A DNA stretch of 64,000 nt from Enterococcus ureasiticus (GCF_001730285.1 NZ_MIJZ01000012.1:310001-374000), one strand, 5' to 3'; counted from the stretch's first letter, positions 1-8,788 are shown. Translations and numbers: made by a program. Notes: generated by a model not told the origin, from the letters alone.

Positions 1-3000
1 CTCCTAATCCATAAATAGTCTGAACAATGTAGGCACTTGAGGACACTTTTTCCTGTTCATGGAATAATAGGCCCTCTTGAAGTGGCGTTAGCGGATAGAT
101 TTTTTCGATTTGAGCTTTATGCTCAGAAAAGTGTGTTTCCACCTGTCTAAATTCCGCTTCATTCCAATCTATTTCACCATAATCTGAAGCAGTCTTTTCT
201 ATTGATTCTTTCTCCAAACAATGCTCTACAACCATTTCTAGCTCTTCTTCAAACAAAGTTTTAAGCTCTTTAATCATAGTTTGATTACATTGTGATTTAT
301 CATAAATAAAAACAAAGGAAATGTTTCCATTATTTAAAAAACCATCAATGGAAATCGGTGTGCCAAAATGATTATTATCCGCAATTTGATAGCCATATTC
401 TACTTCATTTATTTTAATCTCATAGTCTGAAGATTCTTGTTCAAAGTCACCTAGATAGTTAAAGGTTATCTCTGTCTGAACACCTTCAAACCGTTCATCA
501 TAACAATTCAAAACACTATAACCTAATCCATGATTAGGAATACGACGTAAGTTTTCCTTCACTTTTTTTATATCGTGTTGTAAGGTATCCCCAATTCCAG
601 TACAAATAACTGGATAAATCGTAGTAAACCAACCGATCGTTCGATCGATGTGAATGGATTTATGTATCGGCTCACGACCATGTCCTTCCATCCGAACACT
701 GATTGTATCTGTTGCCGTCAATTTGTTAATTGTTCTGAATAAGGCTGTCACCAATAGATCATTGATCTCTGTATTATAGGCTTGATTGGAATAGAGAATA
801 AGATTTTCAGTCAATTTTTTAGATAGCATGATTTCATCAAAACCAGTGCCTTGATCAACTTGTGGTGCACATAGCGTGGTATTCGCCTGATGAGCTAGTT
901 TGCTGACTTTATTCCAGTAAGGACGCTCTTTTTCTAGCATTTCAGATGTACTAAACTCTTCTAAGGTCTCACACCATCTAGAAAAGGATGCTGTTTTCAT
1001 TGGCAATTCAATTGCTTTTTCTCCCAGACATTGCTTGTATACCGTATTGATATCTTCCACTAAAATCCGCCAAGAAATACCGTCTACCATTAAATGATGA
1101 ACGATCAACACAATATAGTCCGTTTCCAAAGTATGAAATACGACTGCTTTTATCAATGGTCCTTCCGCTAAGCTTAATGTTGCTTGGATTTTGTTGCTTA
1201 GACTCTTCATTTTTTCAAAAACAGAGGCCATTTTCTCACCCATTAAATCAAATGAAATCAGCTCAAATAACTCTGGTCCATTTTGTTCTTTGATGATTTG
1301 TTTTTCATTTACATAAACAGCTCTTAACAAATCATGATGGTTGCAGACAGCTTGTAATGCTTGCTTTAAATAATCAATACTTAGGTTCTTAAACTCTAAT
1401 AAAAAGGTCTGATTGAAATGTTCTAATGCTGGAAGTTTGCTGTCGAAGAAGTATTTCTGAATGGGGGATAACGGACTTTCACCAACAACAATTTGCTCGT
1501 TTTGCTCTATTGAATCTGGTTCGATCAATAGCATGCGCGCTGCAATATTGCTAAGATTTTTTTCTACCATAATTGTTGGAACACTTAAGTTATAGCCGAT
1601 CTCTCTTAGTTTTGATACAATTCTGATTGCTTTGATTGAATCGCCACCAATTTCAAAAAAATTATGATTGCACCCAATAGCTGAATTATTCAACACTGTA
1701 GAAAAAACAGAAATAAGCACGCGTTCTTTTTCGGTTTTAGGTATTTCAATTGCTTTTGAAGCAACAATTGCCACGTCTTCAATAACAGGTAATTTACTTC
1801 TATCTAATTTTCCATTGTTATTTACAGGTAAAGCGGCAATTTTTATGAACCTTTTTGGAACCATGTATTGCGGTAATTTTTCCTCTAAAAATTCTTGTAA
1901 TTGTCTTTCTTGATAATTTTCTTTGGAAACAAAATAAGCAATGATTTGATTTTTTTCAGTCACAATAATTGCGGCATCATCAATTAAGGAATAACTAGCT
2001 AAGGTATTTTTAATTTCACTTAATTCTATTCGTAATCCATTGATTTTGACTTGCTCATCGATTCGACCCAAATATTCTAAATTTCCATTTTCCTGCCATT
2101 TTGCTAAGTCACCTGTTCTGTATATTTTACCTGGTAGGCCAAAATAGTTATCCACAAATTTTTCTTCAGTCAACTCTGGACGATTCAAGTATCCTCTAGC
2201 AACACCAACTCCGCCAATACAAAGCTCGCCTGCTTCATTAACACCACACAACTGATTCTCGTTCATTATATAGATAGCAACATTGTCAATCCCTTTGCCA
2301 ATTGAAACGGTTGACTGATCTTTTAATTCACTAAGATGAAAATAAGTTGCGCCAATCGAAGCTTCTGTTGGACCGTATAGATTATAAATATGTTCTTGTG
2401 TTAAGGAGGTCAATTTACAAATCTTTTTAACTAGAGATTCTTCTAATTTTTCACCAGCAATATAGAGTGTGTTTAAACATGCTAAATAGGAGGCTTTACC
2501 CACTTCAACAACATAATCCAAAAAGACAGAGAGCACCGTTGGGATCATGACCATATGGGTTACTTGATTTATTTTGATAACATCAAGCAGCATGCTAAAG
2601 TTGTTATTTTCTTGATCCGTCAATAATTGTAGTTTGGCACCACCTAATAATCCTAGAAAAATCTCGCCAACTGCTGCATCAAAAGAACTAGTCGCTTTTT
2701 GAAGCATGACACTTTTTTCGTCAAATTTTGCTGTTCCAAGTTTCCATTTGATAAAATTTACTAATCCTTTATGTTCGATCATAACGCCTTTGGGATTACC
2801 TGTTGTTCCAGAAGTATAAATAACATAGGCTAATTGGTTCGGGGAATATGAAATATTTGAATTTTTGATACTCTTGCTGGTGAAATCTGGTGAAATAATG
2901 TTTTTATTTAATGATTTTTCCCATTTTTTTCTTGTATTTCTATTCGTAATTATTTGTTTCGCGTGGCTATCTTTGATTATATAGTTGATTCGTTCTTCAG

Positions 3001-3349
3001 GATTTTCAGAATCTATAGATAAAAATGCAGCCCCAGTTTTTAATATTCCTAAGATTGCTATAATTAATTCGATGGAACGATTTAAAATAATTCCTACTAT
3101 ATCTTCTTTTTCAATCCCTTCTTCTACCAATATTTTTGCAACATAATTTGCTCTTCTATCTAGTTCTTCATACGTCAACATCTCACCACTGATACCAACT
3201 GCTATTCTTTGTGGATGTTTTTCAACTTCATTTTCAAACCATGTAACTACATCCACTTCATCATGCACGGTATTTTTATTTGAATTAAACTTATGAATAA
3301 CTTTTTCATACTCGCTTGCTTCTAATTTATTGATTAATACATTATCCAA
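1..3349 (-). CDS. Nonribosomal peptide synthetase, N-terminal part (A-PCP-E-C), runs off left edge
   Basis: A modular enzyme that activates an amino acid as adenylate, loads it on a carrier domain and passes it on. Visible in order: adenylation domain about residues 30-515 with YTSGTTGNPKG (about 176), NLYGPTE (about 320), YRTGDLAKW (about 408), a GRIDEQVKINGLRIE core and NNNGKLDR; carrier domain with GGDSIKA (about 566); an epimerization domain with HHLMVDGISWR (about 750), TIGWFTT, GLGYSVL and FNYLGDF; then a new condensation domain starting YPLTPLQEGLLF near 1085. The E domain implies a D-residue. Aligning by hand to the gramicidin synthetase Phe pocket gives roughly D-A-G-V-Y-A-L-I-G, which I cannot assign. 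The start is taken as TTG at 3349 with GGAG 11 bases upstream; GTG at 3361 is the alternative. The gene is cut by the window edge. Confidence 0.95.
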   Translation of the reverse strand, partial: MDNVLINKLEASEYEKVIHKFNSNKNTVHDEVDVVTWFENEVEKHPQRIAVGISGEMLTYEELDRRANYVAKILVEEGIEKEDIVGIILNRSIELIIAILGILKTGAAFLSIDSENPEERINYIIKDSHAKQIITNRNTRKKWEKSLNKNIISPDFTSKSIKNSNISYSPNQLAYVIYTSGTTGNPKGVMIEHKGLVNFIKWKLGTAKFDEKSVMLQKATSSFDAAVGEIFLGLLGGAKLQLLTDQENNNFSMLLDVIKINQVTHMVMIPTVLSVFLDYVVEVGKASYLACLNTLYIAGEKLEESLVKKICKLTSLTQEHIYNLYGPTEASIGATYFHLSELKDQSTVSIGKGIDNVAIYIMNENQLCGVNEAGELCIGGVGVARGYLNRPELTEEKFVDNYFGLPGKIYRTGDLAKWQENGNLEYLGRIDEQVKINGLRIELSEIKNTLASYSLIDDAAIIVTEKNQIIAYFVSKENYQERQLQEFLEEKLPQYMVPKRFIKIAALPVNNNGKLDRSKLPVIEDVAIVASKAIEIPKTEKERVLISVFSTVLNNSAIGCNHNFFEIGGDSIKAIRIVSKLREIGYNLSVPTIMVEKNLSNIAARMLLIEPDSIEQNEQIVVGESPLSPIQKYFFDSKLPALEHFNQTFLLEFKNLSIDYLKQALQAVCNHHDLLRAVYVNEKQIIKEQNGPELFELISFDLMGEKMASVFEKMKSLSNKIQATLSLAEGPLIKAVVFHTLETDYIVLIVHHLMVDGISWRILVEDINTVYKQCLGEKAIELPMKTASFSRWCETLEEFSTSEMLEKERPYWNKVSKLAHQANTTLCAPQVDQGTGFDEIMLSKKLTENLILYSNQAYNTEINDLLVTALFRTINKLTATDTISVRMEGHGREPIHKSIHIDRTIGWFTTIYPVICTGIGDTLQHDIKKVKENLRRIPNHGLGYSVLNCYDERFEGVQTEITFNYLGDFEQESSDYEIKINEVEYGYQIADNNHFGTPISIDGFLNNGNISFVFIYDKSQCNQTMIKELKTLFEEELEMVVEHCLEKESIEKTASDYGEIDWNEAEFRQVETHFSEHKAQIEKIYPLTPLQEGLLFHEQEKVSSSAYIVQTIYGLG

Positions 3350-3412
3350 CTCTCTACTCACTCCATCTTGTTATATTAAACTTCCCAAATATGATATTTT
3401 CGTTTACGCGCT

Positions 3413-3422
3413 TACCAGTGAA
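3413..3422 (+). promoter_or_regulatory. Operator-like half of an inverted pair (copy 1)
   Basis: TACCAGTGAA preceded by TTTAC. The same box, TACCGGTGAA preceded by TTTAC, occurs on the opposite strand at 3541-3550. Copy 1 lies just downstream of the NRPS promoter, where a bound protein could block transcription. The regulator is unknown. Confidence 0.4.
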
Positions 3423-3457
3423 TAAAATCACATGAATATTCAGGTCGATTAATTCAA

Positions 3458-3486
3458 AGTTTATTTAAAATTCAACTAAATGTCAA
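3458..3486 (-). promoter_or_regulatory. Promoter of the NRPS gene
   Basis: On the minus strand TTGACA (3486-3481) is followed after 17 bases by TAAACT (3463-3458). It lies about 110 bases upstream of the NRPS start and faces away from the PPTase promoter. Confidence 0.6.
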
Positions 3487-3534
3487 ATTTATTTCTTTTA
3501 AAATAATTAAATATTAATAATAAGAAAAACAAAC

Positions 3535-3563
3535 TTGACTTTCACCGGTATGTAAAATATACT
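3535..3563 (+). promoter_or_regulatory. Promoter of the PPTase gene
   Basis: TTGACT (3535-3540), a 17-base spacer and TATACT (3558-3563), about 39 bases before the PPTase start. The spacer contains the second operator-like box. Confidence 0.75.
3541..3550 (-). promoter_or_regulatory. Operator-like half of an inverted pair (copy 2)
   Basis: TACCGGTGAA on the minus strand, inside the spacer of the PPTase promoter. It matches copy 1 at 3413-3422 in 9 of 10 bases in opposite orientation, so one regulator could control both divergent genes. Confidence 0.4.
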
Positions 3564-3601
3564 TACGATAATTTACTTCCATTATTATTATCGAGGTGCA
3601 T

Positions 3602-4288
3602 ATGTTACATACAGTTATATTAAAATTAAATAACTCACTAAATTCTGACATTTGGTCGAAGTGGTTTCACTTACTTGAATTAGAAAAACAAAATAAGATA
3701 AAAACCTTAAGATTTGCTGATGATCGATTGCGTTGTCTTACAGCTGGAATTCTTTTACGATCGATGTTATTCAATCATTGTCAAGTATTACCATCCGAGT
3801 TAGTTTTCTCAACGAATAAAAAGGGAAAACCATTCTTAGTTTCTCATCCAGAGTTATTTTTCAATCTGAGTCATTCTGGCGATTATGTTTGTTGCTCACT
3901 AAGCAGCTCTCCTGTAGGCGTAGATATTGAGAAGATGGAAACACTTGATATTGAAAGTATTGCCTCCTATTTTTCAATTCATGAAAAAAAATACATCTGC
4001 TCCAAAGATACTGAACAAGAACGCTTAGATGCCTTTTATTCTTTATGGACACTAAAAGAAGCTTTCAGTAAATATATAGGCAGTGGATTATCGATTCCCT
4101 TGGATACTTATTCTTTTTTTCTAAACAAAAAAAAAATTTCTCTTTCCACCCAAATAAAAAATAATGCTCACTTTCACTCTAGTAGCATTGGTGATCAATA
4201 TAAACTGGCTCTTTGCTCACCCATTCTTTCTGAAAATATTGAAAAACATTTAACTCTGACTGAATTTATTAAAACCATTCCCTTTTAA
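3602..4288 (+). CDS. Sfp-type 4'-phosphopantetheinyl transferase
   Basis: Transfers phosphopantetheine from CoA to a serine of carrier domains, converting apo-NRPS to its active form. Diagnostic motifs are VGVDIEKME around residue 105 (Mg-binding Asp and Glu) and LWTLKEAFSKYIGSGL around residue 148 (W..KEa..K signature). Length 228 residues matches the Sfp class, longer than AcpS. I use ATG 3602, because the GAGG at 3593-3596 is correctly spaced for it; the upstream in-frame GTG at 3596 overlaps that ribosome site. Its divergent position beside the NRPS and possibly shared operator support activation of that synthetase. Confidence 0.93.
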   Translation: MLHTVILKLNNSLNSDIWSKWFHLLELEKQNKIKTLRFADDRLRCLTAGILLRSMLFNHCQVLPSELVFSTNKKGKPFLVSHPELFFNLSHSGDYVCCSLSSSPVGVDIEKMETLDIESIASYFSIHEKKYICSKDTEQERLDAFYSLWTLKEAFSKYIGSGLSIPLDTYSFFLNKKKISLSTQIKNNAHFHSSSIGDQYKLALCSPILSENIEKHLTLTEFIKTIPF

Positions 4289-4302
4289 AAAAAGCACAAA
4301 AA

Positions 4303-4334
4303 AACAGCCTCTTTGGAAGCAAGCTGCTTTTTTA
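4303..4334. terminator. Possible bidirectional terminator between PPTase and MFS genes
   Basis: An imperfect hairpin with CAGC/GCTG ends lies between an A run and a T run, in the short gap between two convergent genes. The stem is interrupted, so this is tentative. Confidence 0.45.
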
Positions 4335-5573
4335 TTGATTAAAATTTTTAAATGAATTCCTGGAAAGATAACTCACTAAAAGCATGACCAATCCCGTAAA
4401 TAGAAATAAAATATAAACTGAATTTGAAAATATCTCGAATAAAAAACCATAGACTGCTTGAGAAAGTGGCTGCGCACATAAGCTTAAAGTCGTAACGTAT
4501 GACATTACTTTTCCAACTAATTGAACAGGTGTATTGGCTTGAATATTTGAAACAACAAATATAGAAAATAAGGTAAACAATACCTGTAAAAGCATGATTG
4601 TTAATGTAAATAATACAAAAGTTAATGTAGCAGGCAAATTGAGCATAAAAATAATTCCCATAACTAGAACCAAAAAACTGGATAAGCCAACGATTAAGTA
4701 ACTATTTTTCATATTCAGTTTTTTAGCTAGCACACCAACCATAAGTGCACCTACAATTCCAGCCAAAGAAATCAAGCCTTGGTTGATCCCTAAATACTGA
4801 CTATTCAACCCTAATACAATTCTGATGATATAAGGAATACCAACAAATAGCAGACCCGAAATAAAGAAGCTGATTGCACCTAAAATAAAAATGATTTTTA
4901 CAATAGCAGGTTCTTCTTTTCTAATAAAAACCCAACTTTCCTTTAAATCTTTGATTACCGTTGCAATTGCTCCATTTTCAAATTTGACTACTAAAATCGG
5001 AATTTTAATAAAACATTCTACGCAGGCAGCACCAAAGAACAAGAGAAAGCAAATAACAAATATCCACTCGATTTTTACTAAACTATATAAAAATCCAGCA
5101 AGTATGGGCCCTACAAAATTTGCAAACAACTGAATTTGATTGACAACCGAGTTTGCTTTTAGTAACTTATCTTCTTTAAATAACAATGGCATACTTGATT
5201 GAACGATCGGAGTCTCAAATGCCGAAACAACTGACATTAACAATAAACACATCGCAACCATCGCTATATTCGCCTTTGAAACTACTGCAAAATAAATCAA
5301 AACCGCAATACACGCGTACAAGCCATCCATAATGACCATCATATTTTTTTTATTAAAATTATCTGCTAACACACCGCCAATTGGTGAAAAAATAATTGTG
5401 GGGATAATCGATATCGCTAAAAGAGTACCGAATAATGCAGCCGATTTTGTTAAATCTAAAATATACAGAGACAGAGCAAATTTCATCACAGAATTTGCTA
5501 AAACAGATAATGTTTGTCCCATAATGATATAAGCAAAATTTCTATTCCAAATCGCATGACCTTTAACTTCCAT
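4332..5573 (-). CDS. MFS transporter, EntS/MFS_3-like exporter
   Basis: A 413-residue major facilitator with about 12 hydrophobic segments. It begins MEVKGHAIWNRNFAYIIMGQTLSVLANSV, with the SPIGGVLADNFNKKN loop 2 signature near residue 63, as in siderophore- and peptide-export MFS_3 proteins. A clean AGGAGG precedes the ATG. It is convergent to the PPTase and close to the NRPS, so export of, or self-protection against, the NRPS product is a reasonable inference. The substrate cannot be read from sequence. Macrolide-type efflux is the alternative. Confidence 0.85.
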   Translation of the reverse strand: MEVKGHAIWNRNFAYIIMGQTLSVLANSVMKFALSLYILDLTKSAALFGTLLAISIIPTIIFSPIGGVLADNFNKKNMMVIMDGLYACIAVLIYFAVVSKANIAMVAMCLLLMSVVSAFETPIVQSSMPLLFKEDKLLKANSVVNQIQLFANFVGPILAGFLYSLVKIEWIFVICFLLFFGAACVECFIKIPILVVKFENGAIATVIKDLKESWVFIRKEEPAIVKIIFILGAISFFISGLLFVGIPYIIRIVLGLNSQYLGINQGLISLAGIVGALMVGVLAKKLNMKNSYLIVGLSSFLVLVMGIIFMLNLPATLTFVLFTLTIMLLQVLFTLFSIFVVSNIQANTPVQLVGKVMSYVTTLSLCAQPLSQAVYGFLFEIFSNSVYILFLFTGLVMLLVSYLSRNSFKNFNQ

Positions 5574-5708
5574 ATTTTCCTCCTAAATTTAAAAGTGTAA
5601 CCGACTCTGACTGAAAAGTAGGGAAACGGTAAGCAACACTTTTTCCCTCACTTCATTTTGGTCTTTATTCCAAGTAGCAAGCCTACCAAACCAGCTATTT
5701 TTCTATTA

Positions 5709-5909
5709 TTATTTTGTATTCACTAAGAAAATATTTACTCCAGCTAATACACACGGTATTAAGAATCCCCATGAAAATTTCAAACAAATAATGCTTATTA
5801 CCACAATAACCAGACTAATAACAGAATATTTGTTTGTTACTTTTGGCAACTTCACTTTAACGCCTAAATTTTGGCCGATATTTTCAAAAAAGCGAGTCAA
5901 TTGATCCAT
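5709..5909 (-). CDS. Small membrane protein of the ABC exporter operon (66 aa)
   Basis: I do not recognise a family. A hydrophilic, basic N-terminal third (MDQLTRFFENIGQNLGVKVK) is followed by a hydrophobic stretch, residues about 29-62, long enough for one or two membrane helices. It starts 20 bases after the preceding small membrane gene and lies on the same strand as the ABC-2 exporter, so it is probably the last gene of that operon. Possible roles are an accessory subunit or an immunity-type protein; neither is shown. Confidence 0.6.
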   Translation of the reverse strand: MDQLTRFFENIGQNLGVKVKLPKVTNKYSVISLVIVVISIICLKFSWGFLIPCVLAGVNIFLVNTK

Positions 5910-5929
5910 TTCAAATCAGTCCTTTCTCT

Positions 5930-6151
5930 CTATAATAAGCTAGTTAACAGCTGTGCACCTTGTGCCAGAACAATGATACTTCCACCCCAAATCAAGACTT
6001 TAGAAATATTTTTGTTCTTATTTCTTTTCGCTAAAATCAATCCAATAATAAATAGTACGATCCCTAGAATAATTGCCCCACTCCATATATAAATTAAGAC
6101 TGATCGATCTGGAATTGTAATAAACGAATTTTCTGTAAGTTTGTTTCGCAT
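5930..6151 (-). CDS. Small two-helix membrane protein (73 aa)
   Basis: Not recognised. Two hydrophobic segments (about residues 17-41 and 52-72) flank a basic loop, AKRNKNKN, giving a hairpin membrane topology. The start has an AAGGAG site. It lies 78 bases after the ABC permease stop and before the 66-aa gene. Two tiny membrane proteins behind an ABC-2 exporter recall bacteriocin or peptide-antibiotic resistance operons, which is inference from context only. Confidence 0.6.
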   Translation of the reverse strand: MRNKLTENSFITIPDRSVLIYIWSGAIILGIVLFIIGLILAKRNKNKNISKVLIWGGSIIVLAQGAQLLTSLL

Positions 6152-6229
6152 AAGTTTTACTCTCCTTAATATAAAAGCATAGTAGATGCATCCAATGTCA
6201 ATTGAACAGTTTTGCCTACAAGCTAGACT

Positions 6230-6916
6230 TTACATTTCTTTAACTAACATTGAACGATAGGTCACGATCACCAATCCTACACTAACCGCCCCTAAAAATA
6301 ATGAAATAATAGGAATTCCCAGTAATCCAGTAGGATATGCTTGAGAATTAGATCCAATCACCACAATGATTAATGACGAAACGACGGTTGCAATAACCGA
6401 AACGTTTTTCATTCCGATAAATAACGGCAAAAAACCAAGACAACTATTTGAAATAAGTACGATCAGTAATGACCCTAGATTTTCTGAAGCAAATGTAACA
6501 AATGACAATCGTTGACTTAACAAATAAGTACTTCCCCCCTGAAAGAGTGTTGAGAATAAAGCAAATGCTACAGTTAATAGAAAAACAAGTAGAAATTTTG
6601 CTAAAATCAATTGCTTTTTACTGAATGGATACGTAAATAATACTGTGATTGTTTTTGATTTGTACTCTTCAATAATGATTTGGACAATTAAAATTGCTTG
6701 CCAAACGATCAATATAGCCCGTGTAATCAGTAAAGCTACCTCTGATGTAGTCAGTTGAACCACATTACCGATTGGATTGATTTCACTTGCTGGACCAGCT
6801 AATAATGTCGCTGTAAAAACGGAAAGTAAGAGTACAATGATATTCATTACAATCAGTGAGATGATCTGACTTTTCACATTGATTTTTTTCAATTCAATTT
6901 TCAGCAATTTCATCAT
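6230..6916 (-). CDS. ABC-2 type transporter permease
   Basis: A 228-residue membrane subunit with six hydrophobic segments and the layout of BcrB/NatB/LanE-like ABC-2 permeases. The N-terminus, MKLLKIELKKINVKSQ, is the usual cytoplasmic amphipathic start. A segment reading KTITVLFTYPFSKKQLILAKF follows the second helix, as in antibiotic-export permeases. It overlaps the ATPase gene by 4 bases, so the two are translationally coupled and form the exporter. Substrate unknown; drugs, peptides or ions are all possible for this class. Confidence 0.85.
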   Translation of the reverse strand: MMKLLKIELKKINVKSQIISLIVMNIIVLLLSVFTATLLAGPASEINPIGNVVQLTTSEVALLITRAILIVWQAILIVQIIIEEYKSKTITVLFTYPFSKKQLILAKFLLVFLLTVAFALFSTLFQGGSTYLLSQRLSFVTFASENLGSLLIVLISNSCLGFLPLFIGMKNVSVIATVVSSLIIVVIGSNSQAYPTGLLGIPIISLFLGAVSVGLVIVTYRSMLVKEM

Positions 6917-7647
6917 ATACTCACTCCTTCTTTGACCAAGGATAGGTAATATTCTTCAATCCCCACACCCATCTCCTCTATTGCTATTTTACTGACTTCT
7001 TTGACTAATTTTCCTTTCGCGACGATACCGATCGTATCAGCTATTTTGAATACTTCAATCAAAATATGGCTGGAAATCAAGACTGTTGTTCCGTAGGTTT
7101 GATTAATGGATAAAATCAAATTTCTAAAATCAATAATTCCTTCTGGATCCAACCCATTTATCGGCTCATCTAAAATCAATAACTCTGGTTCATTCAAAAG
7201 GGCACGAACTAGCCCAAGCCGTTGTTTCATTCCTACTGACAATTGATCGATTTTTTTCTTTTTTTCATTGATCAAGCCAACGTTCTGCAATACATTGTCT
7301 ATGTTACCTTTAAACTGTCCCCCCATATAATCACAATGGAGCAGCAAATTTTCTTCCACCGTCATATTCTCATAGAAGACAGGCATTTCAATGATACTAC
7401 CTAGTTTTTTATACTGCTCCACAGACTGAGGCATCTGTTCACCAAAGAGATAAATTTCGCCACTATTGGGTTTTACAAGATCAAAAATTGATTTGATAAT
7501 CGTTGTTTTTCCAGCACCATTTGCACCTAGTAGCCCATAAATCACTCCTTTCTTCAATGAAAGGGATACGTCATCTAAAACAAGTTGTGTTCCAAATGAT
7601 TTCGTCAACTTTTTGATTTCCAATACATTATCCACTAACAATTCCAC
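6913..7647 (-). CDS. ABC transporter ATP-binding protein (BcrA-like)
   Basis: Supplies ATP hydrolysis to the ABC-2 permease. Visible: Walker A GANGAGKTT near residue 42, signature LSVGMKQRLGL near 136 (SVGMK instead of SGGQ, as in BcrA/lantibiotic-immunity ATPases), Walker B LLILDEPINGLDPEG near 156, and the H-loop region SSHIL near 192. At 244 residues it is a single-domain exporter ATPase. Its promoter carries the palindrome shared with the divergent TetR gene, so repression and induction are likely. Confidence 0.93.
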   Translation of the reverse strand: MELLVDNVLEIKKLTKSFGTQLVLDDVSLSLKKGVIYGLLGANGAGKTTIIKSIFDLVKPNSGEIYLFGEQMPQSVEQYKKLGSIIEMPVFYENMTVEENLLLHCDYMGGQFKGNIDNVLQNVGLINEKKKKIDQLSVGMKQRLGLVRALLNEPELLILDEPINGLDPEGIIDFRNLILSINQTYGTTVLISSHILIEVFKIADTIGIVAKGKLVKEVSKIAIEEMGVGIEEYYLSLVKEGVSI

Positions 7648-7670
7648 TCATTTCTTTTTTGAATATTTCA

Positions 7671-7686
7671 TTATGAATATTCATAA
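7671..7686. promoter_or_regulatory. Palindromic operator of the TetR/ABC locus
   Basis: TTATGAATATTCATAA is a perfect 16-base palindrome. Related half-boxes overlap the -10 of the ABC promoter (7691-7701) and follow the -10 of the tetR promoter (7822-7832, TTATGAATATT). This is the expected layout for autorepression by the divergent TetR protein. Confidence 0.65.
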
Positions 7687-7696
7687 CTTTATATTC

Positions 7697-7725
7697 ATAA
7701 TAGTGCCAGCATTTTTTATTGTCAA
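7697..7725 (-). promoter_or_regulatory. Promoter of the ABC exporter operon
   Basis: TTGACA (7725-7720), 17 bases and TATTAT (7702-7697) on the minus strand. The -10 is embedded in an ATTATGAATAT operator-like box. Confidence 0.7.
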
Positions 7726-7794
7726 GTGTTTTTAACATTTTTATGTCATCCTCTGATTTTAATCAACTTCCATAAGAACAAATATAACAAAAAC

Positions 7795-7822
7795 TTGACA
7801 AAATATTTTTTTAATCTACAAT
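7795..7822 (+). promoter_or_regulatory. Promoter of the tetR gene
   Basis: TTGACA (7795-7800), 16 bases, TACAAT (7817-7822), immediately followed by a TTATGAATATT operator half, which suggests autoregulation. Confidence 0.7.
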
Positions 7823-7870
7823 TATGAATATTAAGACAAATATATTCAAAGGTTAGAAAGTAGGCTAGTA

Positions 7871-8458
7871 ATGAAAATAGGTACTAAGGGATTTTCGGAA
7901 GAAAAGAGATCAGAACTAAGAAATACTCTATGCATGGAATGTGAAAAAAGCTGGGGTATCAATGGGTATAAGAAGACAAATATTGCTGAATTGACGTCGA
8001 AATGCTCTATCTCTACTGGTGCATTTTATTTATTATATGGAACAAAAGAAGACTTATTTGTTGATACCTTAAACAGAGTACAGAACCGTTTGAAAACAAA
8101 CTGGCGCACTATTTTAAATGCCTCCCCTTCTAAAGAAGGATTTGTTGAAGCGATGAAATTTTTGTTCAGAGAATATAAAAATTCACCTTTTCTTTACGAT
8201 TTCTCAAATCCTGATTTTTTAGCCTTTGTTGGGAAATTACCGCCTAACCTCATTGCTGAACTTAAAACGGATAACTGGAAGTTTTTTGAAGAAGCATTAC
8301 AGATTGCCAATTTAAACCTTAAGGTAAGTCCTAAAAAAGCTTTTGAAATTATCAATACCTTATTAAGTATCATTATTATTCGTGATAGAGTAACGGATGA
8401 TTTTGAAAGTATTTTTGAGTTTATTTTAGATTCTACCATTAATAACGTGATTGAATAA
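7871..8458 (+). CDS. TetR-family transcriptional regulator
   Basis: A 195-residue protein with the TetR N-terminal helix-turn-helix. The recognition region reads YKKTNIAELTSKCSISTGAFYLLYGTKEDLF (residues about 38-68), very typical of the family. The C-terminal ligand domain is unremarkable. It is divergent from the ABC exporter, and palindromic boxes overlap both promoters, so it probably represses the exporter and itself until it binds an unknown ligand. Confidence 0.9.
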   Translation: MKIGTKGFSEEKRSELRNTLCMECEKSWGINGYKKTNIAELTSKCSISTGAFYLLYGTKEDLFVDTLNRVQNRLKTNWRTILNASPSKEGFVEAMKFLFREYKNSPFLYDFSNPDFLAFVGKLPPNLIAELKTDNWKFFEEALQIANLNLKVSPKKAFEIINTLLSIIIIRDRVTDDFESIFEFILDSTINNVIE

Positions 8459-8480
8459 CCACATACGAGGAGGAATAATG

Positions 8481-8717
8481 ATGTTATCTGAAATTAATTC
8501 TAATTTGAACAAAGTCAACGATTCATTACATGTAAACGTTTCTTTACCCAAACCCAGTGAAGAACGTATAGCCAAAGCTTCTGCTGCTAACTTCATATTA
8601 GGAACAACAGCGATTTGCTATGGTTTGATGACCAAAAAGAAACGTTATTGTTTAATGGGTGGACTTTCTCTTTTATCTGCTTGGATTTTAAAAGAAGAAA
8701 TAGAACAAGATAAGTAA
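8481..8717 (+). CDS. Small membrane-associated protein (78 aa)
   Basis: Not recognised. The start is taken at the ATG at 8481 (or 8478), because GAGGAGG at 8467-8473 is correctly spaced; the longer frame from 8451 would overlap tetR. The protein has a polar N-terminal half and one or two hydrophobic segments (ANFILGTTAICYGLM and LMGGLSLLSAWIL) separated by KKKRYC. It starts 22 bases after tetR and is probably cotranscribed. A strong terminator follows. Confidence 0.6.
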   Translation: MLSEINSNLNKVNDSLHVNVSLPKPSEERIAKASAANFILGTTAICYGLMTKKKRYCLMGGLSLLSAWILKEEIEQDK

Positions 8718-8746
8718 GTCATCCTTATAGTTTCCACTTTCTCTAC

Positions 8747-8788
8747 GAAAAAATGGACCAAAACGATTATCGTTTTAGTCCATTTTTT
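8747..8788. terminator. Strong bidirectional terminator
   Basis: AAAAATGGAC pairs with GTCCATTTTT, with an inner AAAACGAT/ATCGTTTT stem, flanked by A and T runs. It separates the small membrane gene from the convergent GH1 gene. Confidence 0.85.
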
